From Roseateles noduli (GTDB taxonomy: Bacteria; Pseudomonadota; Gammaproteobacteria; Burkholderiales; Burkholderiaceae_C), in contig NIOE01000010.1 in NCBI GenBank assembly GCA_002205125.1, forward strand, positions 186,001 to 250,000: 64,000 nt of DNA, in the 5' to 3' direction. The number at the start of each line of letters is the position of its first letter. Within the stretch, counting starts at the first letter, position 1. The position numbers were made by a program, and so were the translations under genes. Shown piece after piece: positions 1 through 8,791 of this stretch. The notes beneath the pieces are model-generated. The model worked only from the letters and a program-made list of their open reading frames with translations. It made no database searches and was not told the DNA's origin.

Positions 1-2
1 CG

Positions 3-1568
3 GGCAGCGTCGCGCTTTCCAGCCGCCGCAACGACGGCTTCGGCACCAACGCGTCCACGGGGGAGGGCGTCAACAAGCTCGACGCGACGCAGTTCCGCGC
101 CAAGCTGCGCCTGAAGCAGCCGTCGGGGCTGGACGCGATCCTGGCGGTCGACGGCCTGCGCGACACTTCGGACACCAACACCGGCAACTTCCCGCTCAAC
201 GATCCGCAGTCGGCGCCGCGCGTGACCTTCGTGACCGCGACGCCGGGGCCGTTCAAGCGCGTGTCCGGCGGACTGCAGCTGAAGGTGAGCCAGCCGCTGG
301 GCGACGGCATCGAGGTCCATTCGATCACGGGCTACCGCGCGTACAAGGACGACCCGACGATCGCCGATCTCGGCGGAAAGGCGGTCCTGCGCTACCTCCT
401 GACCCAGACGGTGGAGCAGAAGGCCTTCTCGCAGGAGCTGCAGCTGCAGGCGAAGCAGGACCGGCTGGACTGGACGGCGGGCCTGATGCTGGTGTCCGAC
501 CGCTTCGACTTCGACCGCATCGTGGACCAGATCCCGCTGCCGCCGAGGGCGCGTGCCGACACGGAAGGGCAGACCCATCTGGAGACGACCGATGTCGGCC
601 TTTACGGGCAGGCGCGTTATGCGTGGACCGACGAGGTCGGCCTGACCGCGGGCCTGCGGGCCTACCGGACGAAGCAGACCGGCGACAACCGCTTCTGGAC
701 GCTGGACGCCGACCAGCAGCGCACGCGGCAGGTCTACGACGCGACGGACCTGTCGACCTCCAGCCACGGCCTGCTGCCGCGTCTGGGCGTGGACTGGCAG
801 CGCAACGAGGACCACTTCCTCTACGCCAGCTTCGCGATGGGCCAGAAGTTCGGCGGCTTCAACCGGGCGACGGCGTCCGAGACGGCCTCGACCTACGCCA
901 CCCGTCCGGAGAAGGTGAGCACCTGGGAGCTGGGCAGCAAGTGGCGCCTGGCGGGCGGGCGCCTGACGGCCGACGTCGCGCTGTTCCTGAACCGGTACGG
1001 GCAATACCTGGCCTCGCTGCAGAACACGGTGATCAACGGCGTGACGGTGCCCGACCAGGTGCTGGTCAACGCCGGCCGCGCGAAGACCTACGGCGCCGAC
1101 ATCGACCTGGCCGCCAAGCTGGCCGAGCGCACCGAGCTGGCGCTGGCCGTGGAGCTGCTGCGCAGCCGCATCGAGGCCTTCGCCAATCCCACCGGCGCGG
1201 CCATCAGCAACTACGTGGGCAACGAGCTGCCGTATGCGTCGCACGTGTCGCTGTCCGCGCGGCTCGGCCATGTCGAGCCCTTGCGGGACGGCTCGGCGCT
1301 GGAGTTCACGGCGACCCTGCAGCACCTGTCGCGCCAGTACGCCGACGTGCAGAACACCGCAGCCCTCGCGATCGAGCCGCAGACCTACCTGAACCTCGCC
1401 GCGAGCTGGGCCAGCCCCGATCGCGGCTGGACCTTCTCGGTGCGCGTGCGCAACGTCACCAACCGGACCCACGTGGTGCTGCGCACCATGATCCCGTCGG
1501 TGGACGTGGACGCGGCCAACTACAACGCGCCGCGCACGTGGGTGGCCACGCTGCGCCACGACTTCTAG
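3..1568 (+). CDS. TonB-dependent receptor, C-terminal part (5' end outside window)
   Basis: The open frame enters from the left edge (frame of base 3), so the N-terminal plug and TonB box are missing. What remains is an outer-membrane beta-barrel: alternating amphipathic strands such as GLTAGLRAYR, HFLYASFAMGQKFGGFN and LELGSKW-type segments, ending in the aromatic C-terminal strand RTWVATLRHDF, which is the usual barrel-assembly signal. The pattern KFGGFN..., followed by a strand with a WELGSKW motif, is typical of siderophore- or sugar-type TonB receptors. The substrate cannot be told. It stops 4 bases before the STAND regulator gene on the same strand, so the two are probably co-transcribed. 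Family call firm, ligand unknown. Confidence 0.9.
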   Translation, partial: GSVALSSRRNDGFGTNASTGEGVNKLDATQFRAKLRLKQPSGLDAILAVDGLRDTSDTNTGNFPLNDPQSAPRVTFVTATPGPFKRVSGGLQLKVSQPLGDGIEVHSITGYRAYKDDPTIADLGGKAVLRYLLTQTVEQKAFSQELQLQAKQDRLDWTAGLMLVSDRFDFDRIVDQIPLPPRARADTEGQTHLETTDVGLYGQARYAWTDEVGLTAGLRAYRTKQTGDNRFWTLDADQQRTRQVYDATDLSTSSHGLLPRLGVDWQRNEDHFLYASFAMGQKFGGFNRATASETASTYATRPEKVSTWELGSKWRLAGGRLTADVALFLNRYGQYLASLQNTVINGVTVPDQVLVNAGRAKTYGADIDLAAKLAERTELALAVELLRSRIEAFANPTGAAISNYVGNELPYASHVSLSARLGHVEPLRDGSALEFTATLQHLSRQYADVQNTAALAIEPQTYLNLAASWASPDRGWTFSVRVRNVTNRTHVVLRTMIPSVDVDAANYNAPRTWVATLRHDF

Positions 1569-1572
1569 TCCC

Positions 1573-4395
1573 ATGTCCGACGTGACTCCCGCACCGGCGC
1601 CGGACCTCGCGTTCGCGAAGGTGCAGCGCTTCGGGTCCTTCACGCTCGACCCGGCGCGCAAGCTGCTGCTGGACGACGGGCGGGCCGTGCGCCTGGGCGC
1701 GCGGGCGCTGGACCTGCTGATCGCGCTGGTGGAACGGGCCGGCGAGGTGGTGAGCCACGACGAGCTGTTCGCGCGGGTCTGGCCTCGCACGGTGGTGGAG
1801 GAGTCGAGCCTGCGCGTGCATCTCTCCGCGCTGCGCAAGGCGCTCGGCGACGGCGTGGACGGCAGGCGGTACATCGCCAGCCTGCCGGGGCGGGGCTACA
1901 GCTTCGTGATGAGCGTCTCGACGACGGACGTCGACCGGCCGCTCCCCGCGGCGGCGCCGGCGGCCGTCCCGATGACGCCGCGCCTGCTGCCCTACCGGCT
2001 GACCGGTGTGGTCGGTCGCGAGCAGGAACTGGCGGTCATCGCCGCCAAGCTGGAGCGGTCGCGGCTGGTCACCGTCGTGGCGACCGGCGGCATGGGCAAG
2101 ACGACGGTCGCGCTGGCGCTCGCCGGCGACGCGATCGAGCGGCATGCCGACGGCGCCTGCTTCGTCGACCTGGCGCCGCTCGACGATCCGGCGATGGTCC
2201 CCCATGCGCTGGCGGGTGCGATCGGGGTCACCGCGCCCGATCCGTGCACGTGGCCCATCCTGGAAGAGGCGATCGCGCCGCGCGACCTGCTGATCGTCCT
2301 GGACAACTGCGAACACCTCGCCGCGGCCGCCGCGGACCTGGCGGAACGCGTCCTGCGCATCGCGCCGCGGGTCCGGATCCTCGCCACCAGCCGCGAGCCG
2401 CTGGACGCCGAATCCGAGGCGGTCTATCGGCTCGACCCGCTGGCCGTGCCGCCCGTGGAGACCGCGTCCAACGTCGAGGACGCGCTGGCCTTCTCGGCGC
2501 TGCGGCTGTTCGTCGAACGTGCCACGGCGAGCGCCCACGACTTCCGTCTCTCGCCCGCGAACCTGGCCGCGGCGATCACCATCTGCCGCCACCTCGACGG
2601 GATGCCGCTTGCCATCGAGCTTGCGGCGGCGCGTGTCGGCAGTCTGGGCATCCACGCGCTGGCGGACCGGCTGGACGACGTGTTCCGCCTGCTTCGTCGC
2701 GGCCGCCGCACCGTGCTGCCGCGCCACCAGACCTTGCAGGCCTTGCTCGACTGGAGCTACGACCTGCTGGACGAGGTGACGCGCACCGTCCTGCATCGCC
2801 TGTCGGTCTTCCGGGCGAGCTTCGACCTTCAGGCGGCCGCGGAGGTGGCCGGCTGCGCGCGCATCGCGCCCGGGACCGTCACCGCCTGCGTCCTCGATCT
2901 GGTGTCGCGCTCGCTGGTCGAGCTCGAGCCGGGGGGCAATGCCCGCTATCGCCTGCTCTTCGTCACCCGGATCTATGCGACGGAGCGGCTGATCGAGGAC
3001 GGCGATGCCCACGAGGTGCGGCGACGCCATGCCCTGAGCATCCGCGCCGCGCTCGGGCGAGCCAATGCGGAGCTGCGCGACCCGCGCACCCGTCTGATGG
3101 CCTGGCGATCCGCCAATGCGTCCGCCATACCGGACGTCCGGGCCGCGTTGGACTGGGCGCACGGACCCGGTGCCGATCGCCTCCTCGGCGCCGAGCTGCT
3201 GGTCGAGTCGGGCCGCCTGCAGCTGGAGATCGGCCTGATCGACGAGCTGCTGCCGCGCACGCTCGACGCGCTCCCGGCCCTGCAGGCGCACGGCGAGCTC
3301 CAGTCCGAGCTGGGTCTGCGCCTGCTGACCCTGGTATGCATGATGGGCGGTCATGCCCTGCTGGATCGCGCGGTCCCCGCCGAGCTGCCCTCGCAGCTCG
3401 ACGCGCTGGCCCGGCGCATCGGATCGCCCGAGCAGCAGCGCCTGGCGTTGTTTGCGCTGTGCGTCAACGCGTTCGGGCGGGGCGACTACCCGACGGTCGT
3501 CGCGAGGGCCGACCGCTTCGCGGCCTTGACCGTAGATCCGCTGGATCCGACCCATGCGGCCGCGACCTTGACCGGCATGCGCTTCGACGCGCTCGGCCGG
3601 CACTACCTGGGCGAGCACGAGGCGGCCTGGGCCAGCAGCGTGCGGGTGCTCGAGCACGCCGGTCCCTGGCGCGCCGGCACCTACATGCAGATGCCGCTGC
3701 CCGTGTCGATGGGCGTGCTGCAGGCGCGCATCCGCTGGCTGCAGGGCTTCGCCGACGAGGCCCTCGATCGGGCCCTGGAGCTGCTGCGCTTCTGCGAAGG
3801 CGCGCATCCGTTCGCGCTCAGCCACGCGCTGTCGCTGGCCATCATCCCCATCCTGCTCTGGCGCGGGGACGACGAACGCGCCCTGGGCTTCGTCGCGCGC
3901 CTGATCGACCACGAGCTGATGCACTTCCAGAGTTTCTGGATCGCCTGGCCCCACCTCTACTGCAAGGCGCTCGCCCTGCGCGGTCTGGACGTGGCCGCGA
4001 TGCGCGCGCGGCTCGGCGATACGGAACGCATCAACGAGATGCAGTCCGACATGCTCGGCACGCTGGCGCCTCGATTCGTCGGACCGGGCGATCTGCAGCG
4101 GGTGGAGGCGGGCATCGTCGGCTGGTCCGCGCCGGAGGTGCTGCGTGTGGAGGGCGAGCGCCAGGGCAGCGAGGCGCTGCTGCTGCGCGCGTTGACGCTG
4201 GCGCGCCGCCAGGGCGCACGGGCCTGGGAGCTGCGCACGGCGACCAGCCTGGCGGCGCTGTGGCGATCCGTCGGCAGGCACGACGACGCCCAGGCATTGC
4301 TCGGTGAGGTGCTGGCCGCGATCACGGAGGGCCGCGGATGCGTCGACGTGCGGCGCGCCATGGCCTTGCAGGCCGCTGGCGACGCCGTCGGCTGA
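1573..4395 (+). CDS. Winged-helix DNA-binding / STAND-type ATPase transcriptional regulator
   Basis: This 940-residue protein begins with an OmpR/ToxR-type winged helix (about residues 17-112; the stretch VWPRTVVEESSLRVHLSALR is the recognition-helix region). An NB-ARC/STAND-like ATPase follows, with Walker A GGMGKTT at about 172-178, Walker B-like LIVLDNCEH near 240 and the sensor-like ATSREPL. A long helical TPR-like C-terminal half makes up the rest. Regulators of this build are thought to switch on ligand or nucleotide binding. It starts 4 bases after the TonB receptor gene, so it may control that receptor or the neighbouring MFS gene. A paralogue lies at 5956-8757. The regulated genes and the ligand are inferred, not seen. 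Confidence 0.88.
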   Translation: MSDVTPAPAPDLAFAKVQRFGSFTLDPARKLLLDDGRAVRLGARALDLLIALVERAGEVVSHDELFARVWPRTVVEESSLRVHLSALRKALGDGVDGRRYIASLPGRGYSFVMSVSTTDVDRPLPAAAPAAVPMTPRLLPYRLTGVVGREQELAVIAAKLERSRLVTVVATGGMGKTTVALALAGDAIERHADGACFVDLAPLDDPAMVPHALAGAIGVTAPDPCTWPILEEAIAPRDLLIVLDNCEHLAAAAADLAERVLRIAPRVRILATSREPLDAESEAVYRLDPLAVPPVETASNVEDALAFSALRLFVERATASAHDFRLSPANLAAAITICRHLDGMPLAIELAAARVGSLGIHALADRLDDVFRLLRRGRRTVLPRHQTLQALLDWSYDLLDEVTRTVLHRLSVFRASFDLQAAAEVAGCARIAPGTVTACVLDLVSRSLVELEPGGNARYRLLFVTRIYATERLIEDGDAHEVRRRHALSIRAALGRANAELRDPRTRLMAWRSANASAIPDVRAALDWAHGPGADRLLGAELLVESGRLQLEIGLIDELLPRTLDALPALQAHGELQSELGLRLLTLVCMMGGHALLDRAVPAELPSQLDALARRIGSPEQQRLALFALCVNAFGRGDYPTVVARADRFAALTVDPLDPTHAAATLTGMRFDALGRHYLGEHEAAWASSVRVLEHAGPWRAGTYMQMPLPVSMGVLQARIRWLQGFADEALDRALELLRFCEGAHPFALSHALSLAIIPILLWRGDDERALGFVARLIDHELMHFQSFWIAWPHLYCKALALRGLDVAAMRARLGDTERINEMQSDMLGTLAPRFVGPGDLQRVEAGIVGWSAPEVLRVEGERQGSEALLLRALTLARRQGARAWELRTATSLAALWRSVGRHDDAQALLGEVLAAITEGRGCVDVRRAMALQAAGDAVG

Positions 4396-4459
4396 CCGTC
4401 CATCAGCGGATCGACCCGCCCGTCGACAGGCCCTTCAACCAGACCCTTCAACCGGACCT

Positions 4460-5788
4460 TCAACTCACCGTCTGGCGTTCCAGTCCGCGCGGCGACGTGG
4501 CCAGCACGCCGAGGGTCGCGATCAGGCTCGCGGCGACGACCGCGAACATCACGGCCGGCCCCGCGCCGCGCAGCGTCGGCACCAGCAGCAGCGGTCCCAG
4601 CGCGCCCCCGAGGCGATTGATCGACCACGCGATGGACGTGGCCGAGGCGCGCTGGCGGGTCGGGAACAGCTCGGCGCTGTAGACCGTCAGCAGCGGCACG
4701 TAGAGCGACACGGCGAGGTTGAACAGCGCCATCGCCACGATCAGCGATGCGGTCCCGGTGCTGAAGTTGAAGGCCGCGCCGCAGGCGAGCATTGCGACGA
4801 TGCAGGCCGCCATCGCGAGGCGGCGGTCGATCCGGTCCATCACCGCGGAAGCGAGCAGGGTGCCCAGCAGCGGGCCCATGGAGGAGAGCCCGAAGATCAG
4901 CAGCGCCGCATCCAGCCGGAAGCCGCGCTGGGCGAGCACCGCGCCCGTCAGCAGCGGGAAGGCGATGGTCGCCCACGGGCTGAGCGAGAACAGGCCCACG
5001 ACGGCCAGCCAGCGTCGGTGCGGCGGCGCGGGCGGGGGCGCGACCTGCTCGACCGGTTTCGCAGCGCCCGTGTCGGGCGGGGCCGCCACCACGGTGGGGG
5101 AGCGCTCGAAGGCCTGCAGGACCGCTTCGGCCTGGGCGTTCCGGCCGCGCGCGCGCAACCAGCGCGCCGATTCCGGCAGCGCGAGGAAGGAGAGGGCGGA
5201 CAGCAGGGCACAGGCGCTGCCCACGAGGAAGCCCCAACGCCAGCCGTCCAGGCCGAGCGGCTGCAGCGGCCCCAGCCAGCGCACCATGAAGATGGCGGCG
5301 GGCGGTCCCAGCAGGGACGGCGTGAGACTCAGGAAGATCAGCGTGCCGCGACGCTGCGGCGGCAGGAGGTCCGTGAGGTAGGCGATGACGATGGGCGGAT
5401 AGCCGCCGAGCGCGAGGCCGGCGAGGAAGCGGCACAGCGTGAGCTGGCCCACGCCATCCGCCATCGCGGCCCCGAGCGAGGTGAGCGCGATCCACAGCAT
5501 CAGCGCCACCAGCGCGCCACGACGTCCGTGCCGGTCGGCCCACCAGCCCAGCAGCGGCGCACCCAGCACGGCGCCGACGAAGACGGCGGACAGCAGCAGG
5601 CCCAGTTGGCCGGGCGGGACCGGTGGCGATTGCGTCGAGAACACGGTGCCGAGCACGCCGCCGAAGGCCATTTCCAGCGTGTCGATCGTCATGCCGATCC
5701 CGCAGGTCAACATGGCCAGGACGTGCAGCCGGGTGAGCGGCAGGCGGTCCATGCGATCGGCGAGGTCGGAGTTCAGCGAGGCAACCAT
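4460..5788 (-). CDS. MFS transporter, sugar/metabolite:H+ symporter type
   Basis: About 442 residues with 12 predicted membrane helices. The loop 2-3 signature GWWADRHGRRGAL and the matching motif DRIDRR after helix 8 mark the major facilitator superfamily, sugar/aromatic-acid porter group. The ATG at 5788 is chosen because it leaves about 20 residues before the first helix (LHVLAMLTCGIGMTIDTLEM). Upstream in-frame starts at 5866 (ATG) and 5914 (GTG) cannot be excluded, and none has a convincing ribosome site. It is convergent with the first STAND regulator and divergent from the second, which suggests its expression is controlled by one of them. The substrate is unknown. Confidence 0.85.
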   Translation of the reverse strand: MVASLNSDLADRMDRLPLTRLHVLAMLTCGIGMTIDTLEMAFGGVLGTVFSTQSPPVPPGQLGLLLSAVFVGAVLGAPLLGWWADRHGRRGALVALMLWIALTSLGAAMADGVGQLTLCRFLAGLALGGYPPIVIAYLTDLLPPQRRGTLIFLSLTPSLLGPPAAIFMVRWLGPLQPLGLDGWRWGFLVGSACALLSALSFLALPESARWLRARGRNAQAEAVLQAFERSPTVVAAPPDTGAAKPVEQVAPPPAPPHRRWLAVVGLFSLSPWATIAFPLLTGAVLAQRGFRLDAALLIFGLSSMGPLLGTLLASAVMDRIDRRLAMAACIVAMLACGAAFNFSTGTASLIVAMALFNLAVSLYVPLLTVYSAELFPTRQRASATSIAWSINRLGGALGPLLLVPTLRGAGPAVMFAVVAASLIATLGVLATSPRGLERQTVS

Positions 5789-5955
5789 GTCTGGGCGGAT
5801 GAGCAGCGAGTGGGCGGACAGATCGAGCGCACGTCGAGCGCGAGTCGAGGACGTGACCATACCCATTGCGCGACGGGCGGGCCGCCGCGTCCTGCAGGAT
5901 TCACGCAAATTCACGGCTGGGCGTGTGCACCGGTGCGACCATGCGAGCCTGAATC

Positions 5956-8757
5956 ATGAGCGAGACCGAACCCCTCGCCTTCGGGCCCTTCCAGTTGACT
6001 GGCGCGCCGCCCGGGCTTCACGTCGGCGATCGTGCGGTCGACCTGGATGCCCCGGCGATCGCCCTGCTTGCGGCGATCGCCGCCGCGCCGTCCGGCCTCT
6101 CGCCGGCGCAGCTCGCCGCGTCGGGCGCGGCCGCTCCCGACGACGGCATCGAGCGCCTGTGCGCGCGGGTGGGCGACATCAACCACGCGCTGGGCCAGCA
6201 TTCGCCAGCCTGGTACGTGGCCTGGCATCCGGACGACGCGGAGCCGCGCTTCACCCTCATGGACGCCAGCCGCGCCAGCGCGCCGCGTACCGCGCTGCCG
6301 GCCCGGCGGCTGGACATCCTCGGCCGGGAGGACGCCATCGCCCGCGTGGTGACGCAGCTGGCGGCGCATCGCTTCGTCACCCTCCTCGCGGCGGGCGGCA
6401 TGGGCAAGACCACGGTCGCGGTGGCCGCGGCGCATGCGGCGGCCGATGACTATCCGGACGGCGTGTATGTCGTGGACCTGGCGCCCGTCGTCGATCCGGG
6501 CCTGCTGGCACAGCGGGTCGCCTCGACGGTGGGCTGCCTGACCGACACCACCTCCGCGCATGCCGTGTTGCAGCAATGGGCGAACGAGCGCCGCGCGCTG
6601 GTCGTCCTGGACAGCTGCGAGCACGTGCTCGACGCGGCCGCCGAACTGGCCGAGGCGCTCGGCGGTGCGGGGTCGCAGGTCGCCGTCCTCGCCACCAGCC
6701 GGGAACCGTTGCGCGCCCGCGGCGAATGGATCTACCGGCTGCCTCCGATGCGGCTGCCGCAACCCGGCGAGGCGGTCGCCGTCGATCAGGCGATGACCTT
6801 CCCCGCGTTGCGCCTGTTTGTGGAGCGCGCACAGGCGGCATCGCCCGGCTTCCTGTTGACGGACGCCGACATGCCACAGCTGGTCTCGCTGTGCGCCCGA
6901 CTGGACGGCATCCCCCTGGCCATCGAGATCGTTGCCGCTCGCGTCGCCTCGCTGGGCCTGCCCGACCTGTCGGACCAGCTCGAGAGCCTGCTGCTGCACC
7001 TGCCAGTCCGGCGTCGCCACGCGCCCGCCAGGCACAGCACGCTGTCGGCCCTGCTGGAATGGAGCTATCGACTGCTCTCAGCGGAGGAACAGACCGTGCT
7101 GCGCCGGCTGTCGGTGTTCCGCAGCGGCTTCAGCGCGGAAGCGGCGCAGCAGGTCGTTGCGGACGACGCCGATGCCGATGCCGCCGGCTCCGAAGTCGGC
7201 GCCGAGGACATGCAGGACCGGCTGCTGGACCTCATGGCCAAGTCGCTGGTCGCCCCGGATCGCGGTGGCAATCACGAGTTGCGACGCCTGCTCGACACCA
7301 CGCGCGCGTATGCGGGCCAGAAGCTGGACGAGGCCGGCGAGCGCCCGTTGGTGAGCCTGCGCCATGCGCGCTGGTTGTCGGGCGTGCTGGCCGAGGCGGA
7401 AGTCGCCTGGAACCGGATGACCCGGCCGCAGTGGATGGCGCGCTACTCGCCGTTGATCGACGACATCCGCGCCGCGCTCGACTGGGCCTTCACGGCGGAC
7501 GGCGATGTCGCGCTGGGCGTCGACCTGACGATTGCGGGCTTCGCGATCGGGCGCCAGATGCTGCTGGTCGATGAGTTCACGGATCGCGTGCGGCGGGCGA
7601 TCGACGCCATCGCCGCCTGCGGCACCGGCCCGGGGTCAGGACTTGACCCGGCGGACGCCGATGCGGGCCGCAAGCGCTTGACCTTCCTGATCGCCTGCCT
7701 GGGCCTGGCCACGGACGCGTCGCTGACGCCCACGCTCGAGAGTGCGGCGACCTCGCTCACGACCGGGGATCAGCTGCTCCAGCGTTTCGCCGGATGCAAC
7801 GGCATGTGGGCGATGGCCGTGTTCCGCGGCGATTTCAAGGACGGCGCGGTCTGGGCGGACAAGATGGACGAGCTCGCGGCAAGCATCGACGATCCCGTCG
7901 CGCGCCTCGTGTCCCGACGCATCCAGGCGCAGACGCTGCATTTCGCCGGTCGGCATTCCCTCGCCGCCGGGAAGGCGCATGAGGTGCTGGGAGAGTCCTG
8001 GCGCACGATTCCCCTGGGCTACAACCCGTCGCCCGTCGAGCTCCGCGTGTCCATGCGCGTGACGCTGGCGCGGACCTTGTGGATGCAGGGGCGACCGGAC
8101 AGCGCCGCGGCGATGGCGCAGGAGGCGATTGAGCACGCGCTGACCGATTCGCCTTTGGCGCATTGCCAGGTCATCGTGATGGGCTCGCTCGTCATTGCCA
8201 TGTGGAGCGGTCTGACCGAGCCGGCACGGCTGCTGGCGCACCAGCTCGTCGACCTGGAGAAGCTGCTGGGGTTCACGCATTGGCTGCGCTGGAGCCGGGG
8301 ACTTCGTGCCATGGTCGCCCTGCACGATGGCGGCGAAGTTCCCGCGACTGCGGATGCCAGTTGGTTCGAGGAGCCGCAGCCCGTGCTGGCCGACCATCTG
8401 GCGACGCTCGACGACCGCTGGCTGACGCCGCGTTGCATTCAGCGCGTCGAGTCCGGCATGGTGGGGTGGTGCGCGCCCGAGGCGTTCCGTCTGCTCGGGG
8501 AGCGCGCGTTGCGCGAGCGCTCAAGCGATGCAGACGCACGCGGCGAGATGCTGCTGCAGCGATCGCTGGCGCTGGCGCGCGAGCACGAGGCAGCCTCCTG
8601 GGAACTGCGCACCGCGACCAGTCTGGCGCGTCACTGGCAGGCGCAGGACCGCTCGCGCGAAGCCCTGGCGGTGCTCGAACCCGTGTGCTCCCGCTTCAAG
8701 GAAGGTTTCGGCACGGCGGACTGGCGGGCAGCGAAGGCCTTGGTCGAAGCGCTCTGA
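5956..8757 (+). CDS. STAND-type ATPase regulator, paralogue with degenerate winged helix
   Basis: 933 residues, clearly related to the protein at 1573-4395 from the ATPase onward: Walker A GGMGKTTVA (about 147-155), LVVLDSCEH near 216, ATSREPL, and a C-terminal block ELRTATSLARHW that matches ELRTATSLAALW in the paralogue. The first 100 residues align with the winged helix only loosely. The recognition-helix consensus is gone and the segment is Ala-rich, so DNA binding may be weakened or lost. A short insertion, about GPGSGLDPADADAG, near residue 557 coincides with a DNA palindrome (7633-7649). It may act as a partner or antagonist of the first regulator; that is inference. It is divergent from the MFS gene. 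Confidence 0.85.
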   Translation: MSETEPLAFGPFQLTGAPPGLHVGDRAVDLDAPAIALLAAIAAAPSGLSPAQLAASGAAAPDDGIERLCARVGDINHALGQHSPAWYVAWHPDDAEPRFTLMDASRASAPRTALPARRLDILGREDAIARVVTQLAAHRFVTLLAAGGMGKTTVAVAAAHAAADDYPDGVYVVDLAPVVDPGLLAQRVASTVGCLTDTTSAHAVLQQWANERRALVVLDSCEHVLDAAAELAEALGGAGSQVAVLATSREPLRARGEWIYRLPPMRLPQPGEAVAVDQAMTFPALRLFVERAQAASPGFLLTDADMPQLVSLCARLDGIPLAIEIVAARVASLGLPDLSDQLESLLLHLPVRRRHAPARHSTLSALLEWSYRLLSAEEQTVLRRLSVFRSGFSAEAAQQVVADDADADAAGSEVGAEDMQDRLLDLMAKSLVAPDRGGNHELRRLLDTTRAYAGQKLDEAGERPLVSLRHARWLSGVLAEAEVAWNRMTRPQWMARYSPLIDDIRAALDWAFTADGDVALGVDLTIAGFAIGRQMLLVDEFTDRVRRAIDAIAACGTGPGSGLDPADADAGRKRLTFLIACLGLATDASLTPTLESAATSLTTGDQLLQRFAGCNGMWAMAVFRGDFKDGAVWADKMDELAASIDDPVARLVSRRIQAQTLHFAGRHSLAAGKAHEVLGESWRTIPLGYNPSPVELRVSMRVTLARTLWMQGRPDSAAAMAQEAIEHALTDSPLAHCQVIVMGSLVIAMWSGLTEPARLLAHQLVDLEKLLGFTHWLRWSRGLRAMVALHDGGEVPATADASWFEEPQPVLADHLATLDDRWLTPRCIQRVESGMVGWCAPEAFRLLGERALRERSSDADARGEMLLQRSLALAREHEAASWELRTATSLARHWQAQDRSREALAVLEPVCSRFKEGFGTADWRAAKALVEAL
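7633..7649. repeat. Short inverted repeat inside the STAND regulator gene
   Basis: GGGTCA and TGACCC arms (6 bp) are separated by 5 bases within the coding sequence. They encode a Gly/Asp-rich patch that is absent at the matching place in the paralogue. It looks like a small palindromic insertion that kept the reading frame. A related palindrome with CAGGGGTT arms occurs at 25748-25767. Confidence 0.5.
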
Positions 8758-8764
8758 AAGACTC

Positions 8765-8791
8765 GATTGCGATTGCGATTGCGATTGCGAT
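8765..8791. repeat. Hexanucleotide tandem repeat GATTGC, 4.5 copies
   Basis: Four exact GATTGC units plus GAT run from 8765 to 8791. The array lies immediately after the stop codon of the upstream regulator and ends on the first base of the stop codon of the TAXI gene on the opposite strand, so it fills the whole gap between two convergent genes. Such arrays change length by slippage. Here it is outside both frames except at the TAXI stop. Confidence 0.9.

Noticed and set aside
1456-4281. Long open frame on the minus strand opposite the first STAND regulator
   Set aside because: Arg/Gln/His-rich composition with no domain; it mirrors the codon pattern of the plus-strand gene, whose domains are clear.
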